A DNA stretch of 64,000 nucleotides, taken from Sphingobium jiangsuense (lineage in GTDB: Bacteria > Pseudomonadota > Alphaproteobacteria > Sphingomonadales > Sphingomonadaceae). Shown here piece by piece: positions 50,798 through 57,833 of this stretch; the stretch's first letter is position 1, and the number at the start of each line of letters is the position of its first letter. Made by a program: the position numbers and the translations under genes. The stretch is from NCBI RefSeq assembly GCF_014196495.1, contig NZ_JACIDT010000010.1, positions 112,791-176,790 of the forward strand, written 5' to 3'. Below the pieces are notes generated by a model. That model had not been told where the DNA came from. It made no database searches and saw only the letters and a list, made by a program, of their open reading frames with translations.

Positions 50798-51016
50798 ATG
50801 GACGAAGACTACATCGCGATGCGTCTGCTCGACATCGTAGGCGAGGCCGCCAAAGATCATGGCTGGATCGGAGCGTGGAAGCTCCTGCTCACCTGCAACG
50901 TGGATGGCTGTCTTGAACTGGCCGCGTGGATCGAGCGCCAGTCGCCTGAATGGCGTGCGGAAACCTGCCTGGCGATGACCGGGCATGAGCTTTATCCCAC
51001 CGACCTTACGTCTTAA
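50798..51016 (+). CDS. Small hypothetical protein
   Basis: A 72-residue acidic protein (start MDEDYIAMRLLDIVGEAAKD) with GAAGGGGAAG just upstream. Mostly helical, three cysteines, no recognised family. It is 12 bases after the preceding gene and probably in the same operon. Confidence 0.6.
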   Translation: MDEDYIAMRLLDIVGEAAKDHGWIGAWKLLLTCNVDGCLELAAWIERQSPEWRAETCLAMTGHELYPTDLTS

Positions 51017-51149
51017 TTAAGTATACCTAGGCGAGACGTCTCATGTTGAGCGCTGGGCGACGTATTTTCTAGTCTTAAAAGGTCGATTGACATTTACGAG
51101 ACAATCAGACAGAAGGGTCTAGAACTAAATGAGACAGGATAGGCACCCC

Positions 51150-51692
51150 ATGCTGATCGGATATGCCCGCGTCTCGTCGACCGGCCAGAGCCTCGACGTG
51201 CAACGCACCGCCCTGGCCGATGCCGGCTGCGAAGAGATATTCGAGGAAAAGCGATCGGGACGCACAGCCTCTGATCGTGCCGAGCTTCAGCGCGCCCTCC
51301 AGATGCTCCGCAAGGGCGACGCGCTTGTCATCACTCGCCTAGACCGCCTCGCCCGGTCGGTGGGCGATCTGCACCAGCTTGTCGAGCAGGTGACGGCCAA
51401 GGGCTCGGGCCTGCGCGTATTGCAGCAGGTGGGCATCGACACGACCACCAGCACGGGCAAGCTCATGCTGGCGATGCTTGCGGCCGTGGCTGAGTTCGAG
51501 AACGATATTCGCCGCGAACGCCAGCGCGACGGGATCGAGGCGGCGCGGGAGCGCGGCGTCTACAAGGGCAGGCCGAAGGAGATCGACGTCGATCAGGTGC
51601 GCGCATTGAAGGCTGAAGGGCTCGGTGCTGCCGAGATCGCCAGGCGCGTCGGCATCGGCCGCGCCAGCGTCTATCGCGTGCTGGCGCAGTGA
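51150..51692 (+). CDS. Serine recombinase (resolvase/invertase family)
   Basis: A 180-residue resolvase: catalytic serine in MLIGYARVSSTGQSLDVQR, conserved RLDRLARS, long E-helix region (MLAMLAAVAEFENDIRRERQ) and a C-terminal HTH_7 (GLGAAEIARRVGIGRASVYR). The length is that of Tn3-type resolvases and Pin-type invertases; no transposase is adjacent. The 110 bases upstream contain GAGACGTCTC (51033) and two more GAGAC copies that could be parts of a recombination site. Alternative start ATG 51129. Confidence 0.9.
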   Translation: MLIGYARVSSTGQSLDVQRTALADAGCEEIFEEKRSGRTASDRAELQRALQMLRKGDALVITRLDRLARSVGDLHQLVEQVTAKGSGLRVLQQVGIDTTTSTGKLMLAMLAAVAEFENDIRRERQRDGIEAARERGVYKGRPKEIDVDQVRALKAEGLGAAEIARRVGIGRASVYRVLAQ

Positions 51693-51714
51693 AGTTACGG
51701 AGCAACTTGCAGAC

Positions 51715-51942
51715 TCAGCAATCCCATTCGGCTCCGTGCGCGTAGCAGGGCTCGCTCGTCTGTCCGGAAACTGCCTTCGGCCACAGGACCGGCCGCATTA
51801 TCCAGAATGCGGCCATCATCGCCGCACCCGTCAAGCCGATGGCCCATCGTTTCCAGCGTGGAAACATGAACTCCGCACCGAAAAGCGCATAGCCGAGGAG
51901 ATAGGTGCCAATGATTCCGCCCAATCCGACAGCATAGTCCAT
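51715..51942 (-). CDS. Small hypothetical membrane protein
   Basis: A 75-residue protein with two transmembrane segments (YAVGLGGIIGTYLLGYALFG and WAIGLTGAAMMAAFWIM) and a short tail. No family recognised. It lies between the serine recombinase and the BrnT/BrnA genes, on the minus strand. Confidence 0.5.
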   Translation of the reverse strand: MDYAVGLGGIIGTYLLGYALFGAEFMFPRWKRWAIGLTGAAMMAAFWIMRPVLWPKAVSGQTSEPCYAHGAEWDC

Positions 51943-52001
51943 TGCAGCCCCCCCATGCGGGGCTACCCGAACGGGGCTAGTGGGGCAATTACTTCCGGGC
52001 G

Positions 52002-52268
52002 CTACCCTGCCGCCTTGCGCAGCGCCTCATTGATCCGCGACTGCCAGCCTGCCCCCGTCGCCTTGAACTTGTCGAGCACGTCGTTGTCGAGCCGGAGCGA
52101 TACCAGCGTCTTGTTAGACGTAGTGGAGCCCTTCGGCCGGCCGGGTGTGCGCTTGAACGCCTTCAGAAACTCCGGCGGCAACACTTCGCTTCCCTGCCTG
52201 GCACGGGCGAAATCCTCCTTCGTCCATTCGGGGTTGTCGTCATCGAAGACGACAGGCTTATTTGCCAT
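52002..52268 (-). CDS. brnA: BrnA family antitoxin
   Basis: An 88-residue protein with an acidic, flexible N-terminus containing NPEWTKEDFARARQG (toxin-binding part) and a C-terminal ribbon-helix-helix (TLVSLRLDNDVLDKFKATGAGWQSRINEALR). This matches BrnA, which neutralises BrnT and represses the operon. It overlaps the end of brnT by 11 bases. Confidence 0.9.
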   Translation of the reverse strand: MANKPVVFDDDNPEWTKEDFARARQGSEVLPPEFLKAFKRTPGRPKGSTTSNKTLVSLRLDNDVLDKFKATGAGWQSRINEALRKAAG

Positions 52269-52521
52269 AGCGCTTCATCTCCTTCTCGTGGGCGCGGCGA
52301 AAGCTGATCGGCCGCAGCACCGTTCCGCGCAGCGTGAAGGCCAGGCAATAGCCTTCGCCCTCGATCCTGCCGAACGCACGATACCGCACCTCACCATAGT
52401 CGCTGCGCTCGTCGACGATCACCGCCGCCTCAGGAAGATCGAGCATCCCCGCGTCGGCCAGCGACACGCCATGCTTGGCGATATTCGCTGCGTCCTTCTC
52501 GGGATCGAACTCAATCTTCAT
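52258..52521 (-). CDS. brnT: BrnT family toxin
   Basis: An 87-residue ribonuclease-type toxin with the RelE-like BrnT fold: MKIEFDPEKDAANIAKHGVS at the start, DERSDYGEVRYRAFGRIEG and the C-terminal ISFRRAHEKEMKRYGK with the expected basic residues and histidine/glutamate. First gene of a type II toxin-antitoxin pair, likely stabilising element 2. Palindromes lie directly upstream. Confidence 0.92.
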   Translation of the reverse strand: MKIEFDPEKDAANIAKHGVSLADAGMLDLPEAAVIVDERSDYGEVRYRAFGRIEGEGYCLAFTLRGTVLRPISFRRAHEKEMKRYGK

Positions 52522-52531
52522 GTGAATATCA

Positions 52532-52576
52532 TGTAGCTACAAACAATGAGGTGCGCAAGGGTTTGCTGTAGATACA
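52532..52576 (-). promoter_or_regulatory. Candidate BrnA operators upstream of brnT
   Basis: Perfect palindrome TGTAGCTACA at 52532-52541, 10 bases before the brnT ATG, and a related TGTAGATACA at 52567-52576, 35 bp upstream. Autoregulation by the RHH antitoxin is known for the family; binding to these sites is inference. Confidence 0.5.
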
Positions 52577-52923
52577 GATAACCCTCGACTCCGTTCAGGA
52601 TGATAGCTCATCCCGCTCTTGGCTTTTGTTGCCGCCCTGCCTGTCTGCCGTTGCGATACCAGCGCACAAGTTGACCGACGAAAACGCGATTTCCCCTGTT
52701 TCGCCCAAGGGGGCGGGGCGGGGGCCGAATGCGCGCTCGATAGGATAGGAAAGAGAGTTCCGACACACAATTGAAGCGCGCAGCCGGAGCGGCCGAGCAG
52801 CCCGAAGAGGCATAACTTGTTAGTAGTTTTAACGCGTTAAATCAGTATTTTAGGTGATGTTTTTCCCTTGACGACTGATTTCCATTGATTCACGTTCGCC
52901 TCCCAAAAGTAGCGGAGGTCGAC
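52577..52923. promoter_or_regulatory. Non-coding gap with 14-bp palindrome and probable promoter
   Basis: No credible gene. TTTAACGCGTTAAA at 52828-52841 is a perfect 14-bp palindrome in an AT-rich stretch. TTGACG at 52868 could be a -35 for the plus-strand genes that follow. The palindrome is a candidate operator for the CopG-like protein whose gene starts at 52924. Confidence 0.5.
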
Positions 52924-53091
52924 ATGGGCGGAGTTGTTGCCGTCAGGATTTCAGAGCCGATCCGATCTGCACTCGAACAGGCCGCTAAAGCCGATTTCAC
53001 CACACCAGCAGCTTTGGCACGCTAGGCGATCGTCACCGAATTGCGCCGGCGTGGCCGCCTTCCCGATCCGAATGCAGGAGAAAAGGCATGA
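52924..53091 (+). pseudogene. CopG/RHH-like small gene interrupted by an amber codon
   Basis: The ATG at 52924 (GGAGG upstream) opens a 55-codon frame beginning MGGVVAVRISEPIRSALEQA, with a strand VVAVRIS followed by helices, as in CopG-type proteins. Codon 34 is TAG (53023-53025), after which the frame continues AIVTELRRRGRLPDPNAGEKA to a TGA that overlaps the next start (ATGA). A single CAG-to-TAG change explains it. It is either a fresh pseudogene, a sequencing error, or a readthrough site. Confidence 0.75.
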
Positions 53092-53708
53092 ACAAATCGA
53101 ATGAGCCCGCCGATCTTGAAGCGATCATCGCCGACGAGACGGCGGCGATCGAGGCGTGCCGTGCGCGGCGCGGCGAAGCCCTGGCCGCCGGCCGGATCGA
53201 CGAGGCCGACGATTGGTCTCGGGAGATCGCGCAGCGGCGCGCGCGGATCGAAGGGCTCGAAGACGCGCTCCGCTCTGCACGAAAGGCGCAGGCCGACGCC
53301 GCCACGGCCGAAGAGGCGAAGCAGGCGCAGAAGGACCGCTCCCGGCTCCAGAACCTCGCCCGCAAGGTCCGCAAGCTGGCCGCTGCGGAAGACGAGGCCC
53401 TGTCGGCTGTCGTGGCAGCGCGCCGCGCTCTGCTCGAAGCGATCGCGGAGCTTTGGCTTGCGGCGGACGGCCCGACGCAGAGCCGCGAGCTTGGCGACCT
53501 TCCAACCACGAAGAACAATCTGCCCCTGATCGCGCTCGAACGTCTCGCGCACGGCGACGTCATGGCCAGCCGTTCGCCGATGCTCGATCGCTCGGCACCC
53601 GCCCCAAGCGTGCGGGAGCATCTCGACAAGGTGCTCGATCTGATCGCGCCCGGTCCCGGCCGACCGCCGAAGTCCGGTGGCGAAGACGCGCAGCGGGAGG
53701 CGGCATAA
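53088..53708 (+). CDS. Hypothetical coiled-coil protein
   Basis: A 206-residue, strongly charged helical protein (heptad-rich from residue 10 to 110: AQRRARIEGLEDALRSARKA, KDRSRLQNLARKVRKLAAAE) with a Pro/Gly-rich end containing GPGRPPKSGGE, an AT-hook-like motif. No family recognised. Coupled on both sides: ATGA with the CopG-like gene and TAATG with the next gene. It could be a phage scaffold-like or DNA-organising protein. Confidence 0.6.
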   Translation: MNKSNEPADLEAIIADETAAIEACRARRGEALAAGRIDEADDWSREIAQRRARIEGLEDALRSARKAQADAATAEEAKQAQKDRSRLQNLARKVRKLAAAEDEALSAVVAARRALLEAIAELWLAADGPTQSRELGDLPTTKNNLPLIALERLAHGDVMASRSPMLDRSAPAPSVREHLDKVLDLIAPGPGRPPKSGGEDAQREAA

Positions 53709-54325
53709 TGTCCGATTTCACTCCCGCCCCGGCTCCGGCCGCAGCGCCTGCCGCTCCCGCGACGGATATCGGCGCGCTCGTGCAACAGGCGGCCAATCCC
53801 GATCTGACGCCGCAGGCCCGCGCCAAGCTCGTCGACGAGATCGAGCGCTATCACCAGAACGGCGCGGCGGCCGCTCCGGGCGGCCAGGGAGACAGCGCCG
53901 AAGTGCCCGAAGGCTTCGAGCCTCCGTCTTCCCCGCTGGCCTACACGCTCGAAAACGCGCTCCCGCCGGGTGCCGATATCGTCGATCAGGCCGGGCTCGG
54001 CGCGCTGAAGAGCGGCCTGCACGCCATGGGCGTGCCGGCGGAGATCGCGGCCGCCGGCTTCGCGGAGATCGCGCACCTCCACGCGCAAGGCACCTTCGCG
54101 AGCGAAGCGGCCTACGATCAGCAGGTGCACCTTTGCCGCAACGCCATGCACAAGGTGCACGGGGAGAACGCGCCCGCCATGATCCGCGATGGCCTGGCCG
54201 CCGTCGACGCTGCGGTGCGCGCCGGCCACCTTACCGAATCTGCCGCCGAAGCAATCATCGCCAGCCCAATGGCGCTGTCCAAGGCCGCAGAGTTCCGCCG
54301 CTTCGGCGGGAAAGCCCGCAAGTAG
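53708..54325 (+). CDS. Hypothetical protein
   Basis: A 205-residue protein starting MSDFTPAPAPAAAPAAPATD: disordered Ala/Pro leader, helical ALVQQAANPDLTPQARAKLVDEIERYH, then a long linker and a helical C-terminus ending FRRFGGKARK. The start overlaps the previous stop by one base. The longer open frame reaching back to 53156 is only a shadow of the neighbouring gene. No family is recognised; phage scaffold- or peptidase-associated proteins can look similar. Confidence 0.6.
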   Translation: MSDFTPAPAPAAAPAAPATDIGALVQQAANPDLTPQARAKLVDEIERYHQNGAAAAPGGQGDSAEVPEGFEPPSSPLAYTLENALPPGADIVDQAGLGALKSGLHAMGVPAEIAAAGFAEIAHLHAQGTFASEAAYDQQVHLCRNAMHKVHGENAPAMIRDGLAAVDAAVRAGHLTESAAEAIIASPMALSKAAEFRRFGGKARK

Positions 54326-54342
54326 CAGAAAGGGAAAAGCCC

Positions 54343-54537
54343 ATGGCCAAGCAATACGATTACGTGCGCGGCAACGATAAAGTTGCCCTCGCGAAGTCCA
54401 CTGTCGGCGCGATCGGCGGCGGCATTGGCGCTCGCGTCATCATCGACGACACGGTGGTTTCGTCGAAGGAGCAAGCGGCGATCGGGCTCGAAATCGCCAT
54501 GCAGAAGATCATGGAAGACACGTGGCCGCCGGCATGA
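54343..54537 (+). CDS. Small hypothetical protein
   Basis: A 64-residue protein (MAKQYDYVRGNDKVALAKST) with a Gly-rich turn (VGAIGGGIGARVIIDDT) and a helical end. AAAGGGAAAAG precedes the ATG. The stop overlaps the next start (ATGA). No family recognised. Confidence 0.6.
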   Translation: MAKQYDYVRGNDKVALAKSTVGAIGGGIGARVIIDDTVVSSKEQAAIGLEIAMQKIMEDTWPPA

Positions 54538-54830
54538 CGATCGGCGTCACGCTCTATAGCTGGAACGGCCGTCCCGCGCTTGAAAGCCAGGACGGCCAGG
54601 TCCGCTACATCGCGTCGCCCGGCACCGATTGGACCGGCGACACGCCCCTAACTGCGGTCACGGTGGCCACCCTGCGGGCTCAAGCCATCACGATCGGCCG
54701 CGACGAGTTCGACGCCCGTTTCGCCGGAGCCCCGTGGAACGTGCCCGATCTGGACGGCTGGTTTCAGCGCCGCGATCCGGCCCGCCCCTTTGACAGCTAC
54801 GCCAAAGCCCGCGCGTGGGCGAATAGATAG
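54534..54830 (+). CDS. Small hypothetical protein
   Basis: A 98-residue, Trp-rich protein starting MTIGVTLYSWNGRPALESQD at an ATG that overlaps the preceding stop by four bases. It alternates strands and loops (VTVATLRAQAITIGRDEFDARF) and has GWFQRRDPARPFDSYAKARAW at the end. No family recognised. Last gene of the coupled train that starts at the CopG-like frame. Confidence 0.6.
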   Translation: MTIGVTLYSWNGRPALESQDGQVRYIASPGTDWTGDTPLTAVTVATLRAQAITIGRDEFDARFAGAPWNVPDLDGWFQRRDPARPFDSYAKARAWANR

Positions 54831-54877
54831 GACCGGGAAATACCGGACCGCCCCCGCCCACAACAGCGTTCTCGGCT

Positions 54878-55393
54878 TCACGGGCCGAGCAACAAGGTTC
54901 TAATGCGCCTCTCGGCGTCGACGATTTTTCGAGCCACCGAGCGGCACCGATGTGCAATTAGCAGCGCTGAGCCAATGAAAATGATGATCGGGATCGCCAG
55001 ATAGAAAAGGAAAATAAACCACACCCCGTCAACGCCCGCATCGGCGTTCTGCCACACCGTGCAGTAAGCAAAATAGGCCACGCTGATCGAAAACAGTAGA
55101 AAGACGATGCACAGCAGGCGACGATTCAGATTGTGAAAGCCTATCTCCAGCCCGCTTACCTCTCCGCTTAACCGCCTTACATTTGCGCTTTCGACTGAGC
55201 CGAGGCGCGCACTGGATACACCATTTCGTAATGTCGCTACTCGTCGAGAGAGGCCAGCAACACCCGTAGTTGATACCGCTTGAATAACAGCAAGCGCGAG
55301 ATACAGTCCAATGCCGACGGTTTGGACATTCGCCAACTGGCCGAACGTCAGACCCGCCGCAGGGCTATTCCAAGGTAAGAGATTGAAGCACAC
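54878..55393 (-). CDS. Hypothetical membrane protein
   Basis: A 171-residue protein with about three transmembrane segments (GIGLYLALAVIQAVSTTGVAG, LCIVFLLFSISVAYFAYC, FIFLFYLAIPIIIFIGSALLI) and a central polar helix. Its first codon would be GTG in CACGTG, sharing the site where the opposite-strand ImmA/IrrE gene starts, so one of the two starts is probably misplaced. It may be an effector or sensor linked to the adjacent cassette; no family recognised. Confidence 0.5.
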   Translation of the reverse strand: MCFNLLPWNSPAAGLTFGQLANVQTVGIGLYLALAVIQAVSTTGVAGLSRRVATLRNGVSSARLGSVESANVRRLSGEVSGLEIGFHNLNRRLLCIVFLLFSISVAYFAYCTVWQNADAGVDGVWFIFLFYLAIPIIIFIGSALLIAHRCRSVARKIVDAERRIRTLLLGP

Positions 55394-56530
55394 GTGAAGA
55401 TTCCTGCCGCCGCCATCAACAACGTTCTTAGCGCAAGAGGGCTTGGTGCCGCCACCCTCGCGAGCCGGACGGGCGTGTCTCGGGCAGCGCTACAACGCGT
55501 TCTGCGCGATGAAGGCGAACTCGACGACGAGGATATCCAAGCCATCGCGGAAGAGTTGGCTGTCCCCGTTCAGGCGCTTTTCGCCCGCGAGACCCTACCG
55601 CTTTTCCCTGCCGTAGATTTCCGGTCTGCCAACCCCGGTGTGGGTGAATTCGCCAAAGGAACTTTGCAGGCGATCGGCTTTGTTGAGCGCCTATCAACCA
55701 CGTTTGGGGCGCTCGGCTTGGACGTCGGGCTTGATCCAAGCGTGAAGGAGTTCAAGACCTCAACCTATTCTCTGAAGGAGGCCGTCGACCTCGCGGCCGA
55801 ATGGCGCAAGAATTGGGGGATTTCAGACGACGAGCAGCTAGATTGGCAGGACGCCAACAAGCTCTACGTGAGCCTGCGCAGCTATGTTGAAGGGCTAGGG
55901 GTTCTCGTCCTTCACCGGCAATTCAAGACAGACGAAGCGGCGGGGATCTACATCCACGTGGATGACGGGCCGCACACGATCGTCATCAACACCACTGGCA
56001 GCAGCAAGGCCCGGAAGCTGTTCACCTTAGCGCATGAGTTCGGGCATGTCCTGTTGCGCGCGGAGGGCGCGTCCAATCCATCGGTGCTCAAGAACCGGAT
56101 CGAGAAATTCTGTAATCGCTTCGCTGCCTGCCTGCTCGCTCCTAAGCGCCTCATCAAAAAAGCGCTCACGCGCTTCGGCTACACGCCGATTGCCGATGAC
56201 GACTGGATAAGGCTCTTCGCCAAGAAAATCGGGCTCAGCCAGGAAGCGACCTACCTCCGTCTGGTGGAAACCGATTATCTCGACCGATCATCGTACGAGC
56301 GGTGGAAAGCCAAATTCAATAACACGAACCACGTTCCCACTGGCGACCAAGGGGATGGCGGAGGCGGCGGAAGCGCAAATCCGATCAGGGACAAGCAGAC
56401 GCAGTATGGATCGGCGCTGCTCGGCCTGCTTGCCCGCGCCCGTTCGTCAGGCGCGCTGGACGAAATCGACATCTACCGGCTTTGCGGGCTCAAGCCCAAA
56501 TACCAAGATCAACTGTTCGGGGCCGCTTAG
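55394..56530 (+). CDS. HTH domain plus ImmA/IrrE metallo-endopeptidase
   Basis: A 378-residue protein: N-terminal XRE-like helix-turn-helix (VLSARGLGAATLASRTGVSRAALQRVL, residues 11-37) and a zinc peptidase domain with HEFGH (H214, E215, H218) and downstream E237 in RIEKFCNRFAACLLAP. ImmA/IrrE proteases cleave repressors or antitoxins upon a signal. The start is GTG 55394. Gene 56534 follows after 3 bases, so the two form an operon; HTH-ImmA proteins paired with PIN-like proteins are a recurrent toxin-antitoxin-like arrangement. Confidence 0.9.
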   Translation: MKIPAAAINNVLSARGLGAATLASRTGVSRAALQRVLRDEGELDDEDIQAIAEELAVPVQALFARETLPLFPAVDFRSANPGVGEFAKGTLQAIGFVERLSTTFGALGLDVGLDPSVKEFKTSTYSLKEAVDLAAEWRKNWGISDDEQLDWQDANKLYVSLRSYVEGLGVLVLHRQFKTDEAAGIYIHVDDGPHTIVINTTGSSKARKLFTLAHEFGHVLLRAEGASNPSVLKNRIEKFCNRFAACLLAPKRLIKKALTRFGYTPIADDDWIRLFAKKIGLSQEATYLRLVETDYLDRSSYERWKAKFNNTNHVPTGDQGDGGGGGSANPIRDKQTQYGSALLGLLARARSSGALDEIDIYRLCGLKPKYQDQLFGAA

Positions 56531-56533
56531 CGG

Positions 56534-56977
56534 ATGGCGGCTCAACCCAAGAGCAAGCCTCAGCCGAAGTGGATCATCGATCTGCACGGCATCAAGGACG
56601 CCCTCACCACTCGCAGCAACGCCAAGGCGCAAATCCTCGACGCGATACAGAGCGGCGAGATGCTGGTAATGCGCTCTGTGCAGGATGAACTGAAAAACCT
56701 CTACGAGCACCTTTGGGCTGACTTCGTTGCCATCAAGGGCAAGAAGTACGTGGACACAACAGTAGCTGTGTCGGCGGTCGCCGCCCAGCTTCAAGAGGCG
56801 CACGGGTCGTCATTGCTCGGCGGCGTTCCTTCCTTTGCTCACTTTGAAGCTGTTGCGCTCGCCCGTACCAAGAAGCTGAAGCTGGTGTCGGCAGGAAAAG
56901 GGCTCAGCGACTGCAAGCAAATCGCGAGCAAGTGTGGGCTGCCGGCGACTGACATTATCGACATTTCCGGGGTCTAG
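56534..56977 (+). CDS. PIN-like (DUF4411-like) protein, candidate toxin
   Basis: A 147-residue protein resembling PIN-domain RNases of the DUF4411 group by size and position after an ImmA/IrrE gene: WIIDLHGIKDAL at the start (D16 in the first acidic position), SVQDELKNLYEHLWADF, and KKLKLVSAGKGLSDCKQIASKCGLP near the end. The usual late aspartates are not obvious (VSAG replaces VTxD), so activity is uncertain and the family call is tentative. Cotranscribed with the upstream protease. Confidence 0.6.
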   Translation: MAAQPKSKPQPKWIIDLHGIKDALTTRSNAKAQILDAIQSGEMLVMRSVQDELKNLYEHLWADFVAIKGKKYVDTTVAVSAVAAQLQEAHGSSLLGGVPSFAHFEAVALARTKKLKLVSAGKGLSDCKQIASKCGLPATDIIDISGV

Positions 56978-57020
56978 CCCCAGGGCACCCCTCGCGCTGC
57001 ATAGGTGAAAGACCATCTGC

Positions 57021-57464
57021 GTGACACCGAGCGACGACGACATTGAGCTAAGTGCCAGCGACTTCCGCGAGGCTATCGACCGAGCGGGCCTCGCGCCATG
57101 GCGCGCGAAGAATATCATGTTCCCGCGCGGTGCTTGTGGTCACACCTCAGAATTGCTGGCGTACTACCTGCGGCAACGATTCGGCATAGCCCCGGTTCTC
57201 GTGTGCCAGGACGCGGGCGGTTTAGGCGGCTGGCATGGCGGCCATGCCTGGCTGGAGTGGAACGGGTTGACGATTGACGTAACGGGCGATCAGTTCGGGT
57301 GGACCCCCGTCATCGTAACACGCGCCCCGGAATTCCACGGCCAGGGCGTCGATCAGAATCGCGGCCCGGCTTTGGCCGATATGCGCTGGTGGGCGCTCGA
57401 ATGCGGCAGTTTATGGGCTTCGATCGCACCATTTCTGCCGATCCAGCATAGCCAGGCGCAATGA
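57021..57464 (+). CDS. Papain/transglutaminase-like protein
   Basis: A 147-residue protein with a likely Cys-His-Asp triad: C39 in RGACGHTSELLAYYL, H75 in GGHAWLEWNGL and D86 in TIDVTGDQFG. The order and spacing are those of small transglutaminase-like/papain-fold enzymes; catalytic activity is inferred. The start is GTG 57021, with AGGTGAAA upstream. It is the third gene of the ImmA/IrrE cassette and the last gene before the right att repeat. Confidence 0.6.
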   Translation: MTPSDDDIELSASDFREAIDRAGLAPWRAKNIMFPRGACGHTSELLAYYLRQRFGIAPVLVCQDAGGLGGWHGGHAWLEWNGLTIDVTGDQFGWTPVIVTRAPEFHGQGVDQNRGPALADMRWWALECGSLWASIAPFLPIQHSQAQ

Positions 57465-57494
57465 CGCCAGCGGCCATATGGGTGTGAATGATCC

Positions 57495-57516
57495 GGTGGC
57501 GACCCCGTGGCGACCC
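57495..57516. repeat. Tandem GGTGGCGACCC repeats, right end of element 2
   Basis: GGTGGCGACCC at 57495-57505 and CGTGGCGACCC at 57506-57516 (one mismatch), same period and orientation as at 44677-44698, 48 bases before att repeat C. Confidence 0.75.
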
Positions 57517-57563
57517 AGGCCTTTTGAGCCGTTATGGAAAACCGTCTAAGTCATTGAAAAAGT

Positions 57564-57640
<77 letters not shown>

Positions 57641-57647
57641 AATGTGG

Positions 57648-57721
57648 TGGGCCCGGCAGGACTCGAACCCGCAACCTAGCCGTTATGAGCGGCCAGCTCT
57701 AACCAATTGAGCTACAGGCCC
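57648..57721 (-). tRNA. tRNA with anticodon CAT, probably tRNA-Ile2
   Basis: Minus-strand tRNA: acceptor GGGCCTG pairs with CGGGCCC (one G-U), anticodon loop CTCATAA, T-arm GCGGG-TTCGAGT-CCTGC, encoded CCA at 57645-57647. The anticodon CAT could be elongator Met or lysidine-modified Ile2; the GGGCCTGTAGCTCA 5' end, shared with alphaproteobacterial tRNA-Ile, favours Ile2. It lies upstream of tRNA-Pro in the same direction, so the two are probably cotranscribed. Confidence 0.9.
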
Positions 57722-57833
57722 CACCTTCCGCGCGGATAGCCAGCATTGTCCGGCTTGGCAAGCATATTGGAGGACTATTTGCGGTCCGCTCCACCTTCGC
57801 TGCCCGCCCCCAAACACTCCCGCCCGCCAACGA

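Noticed and set aside
53156..54325. Longer frame (389 codons) covering 53156-54325
   Set aside because: Only the part from ATG 53708 is in a sensible gene; the upstream part is an alternate frame of the coiled-coil gene.
53677..54537. Frame of 286 codons ending at 54537
   Set aside because: Arg-rich shadow upstream; the real gene starts at ATG 54343 with a good ribosome-binding site.
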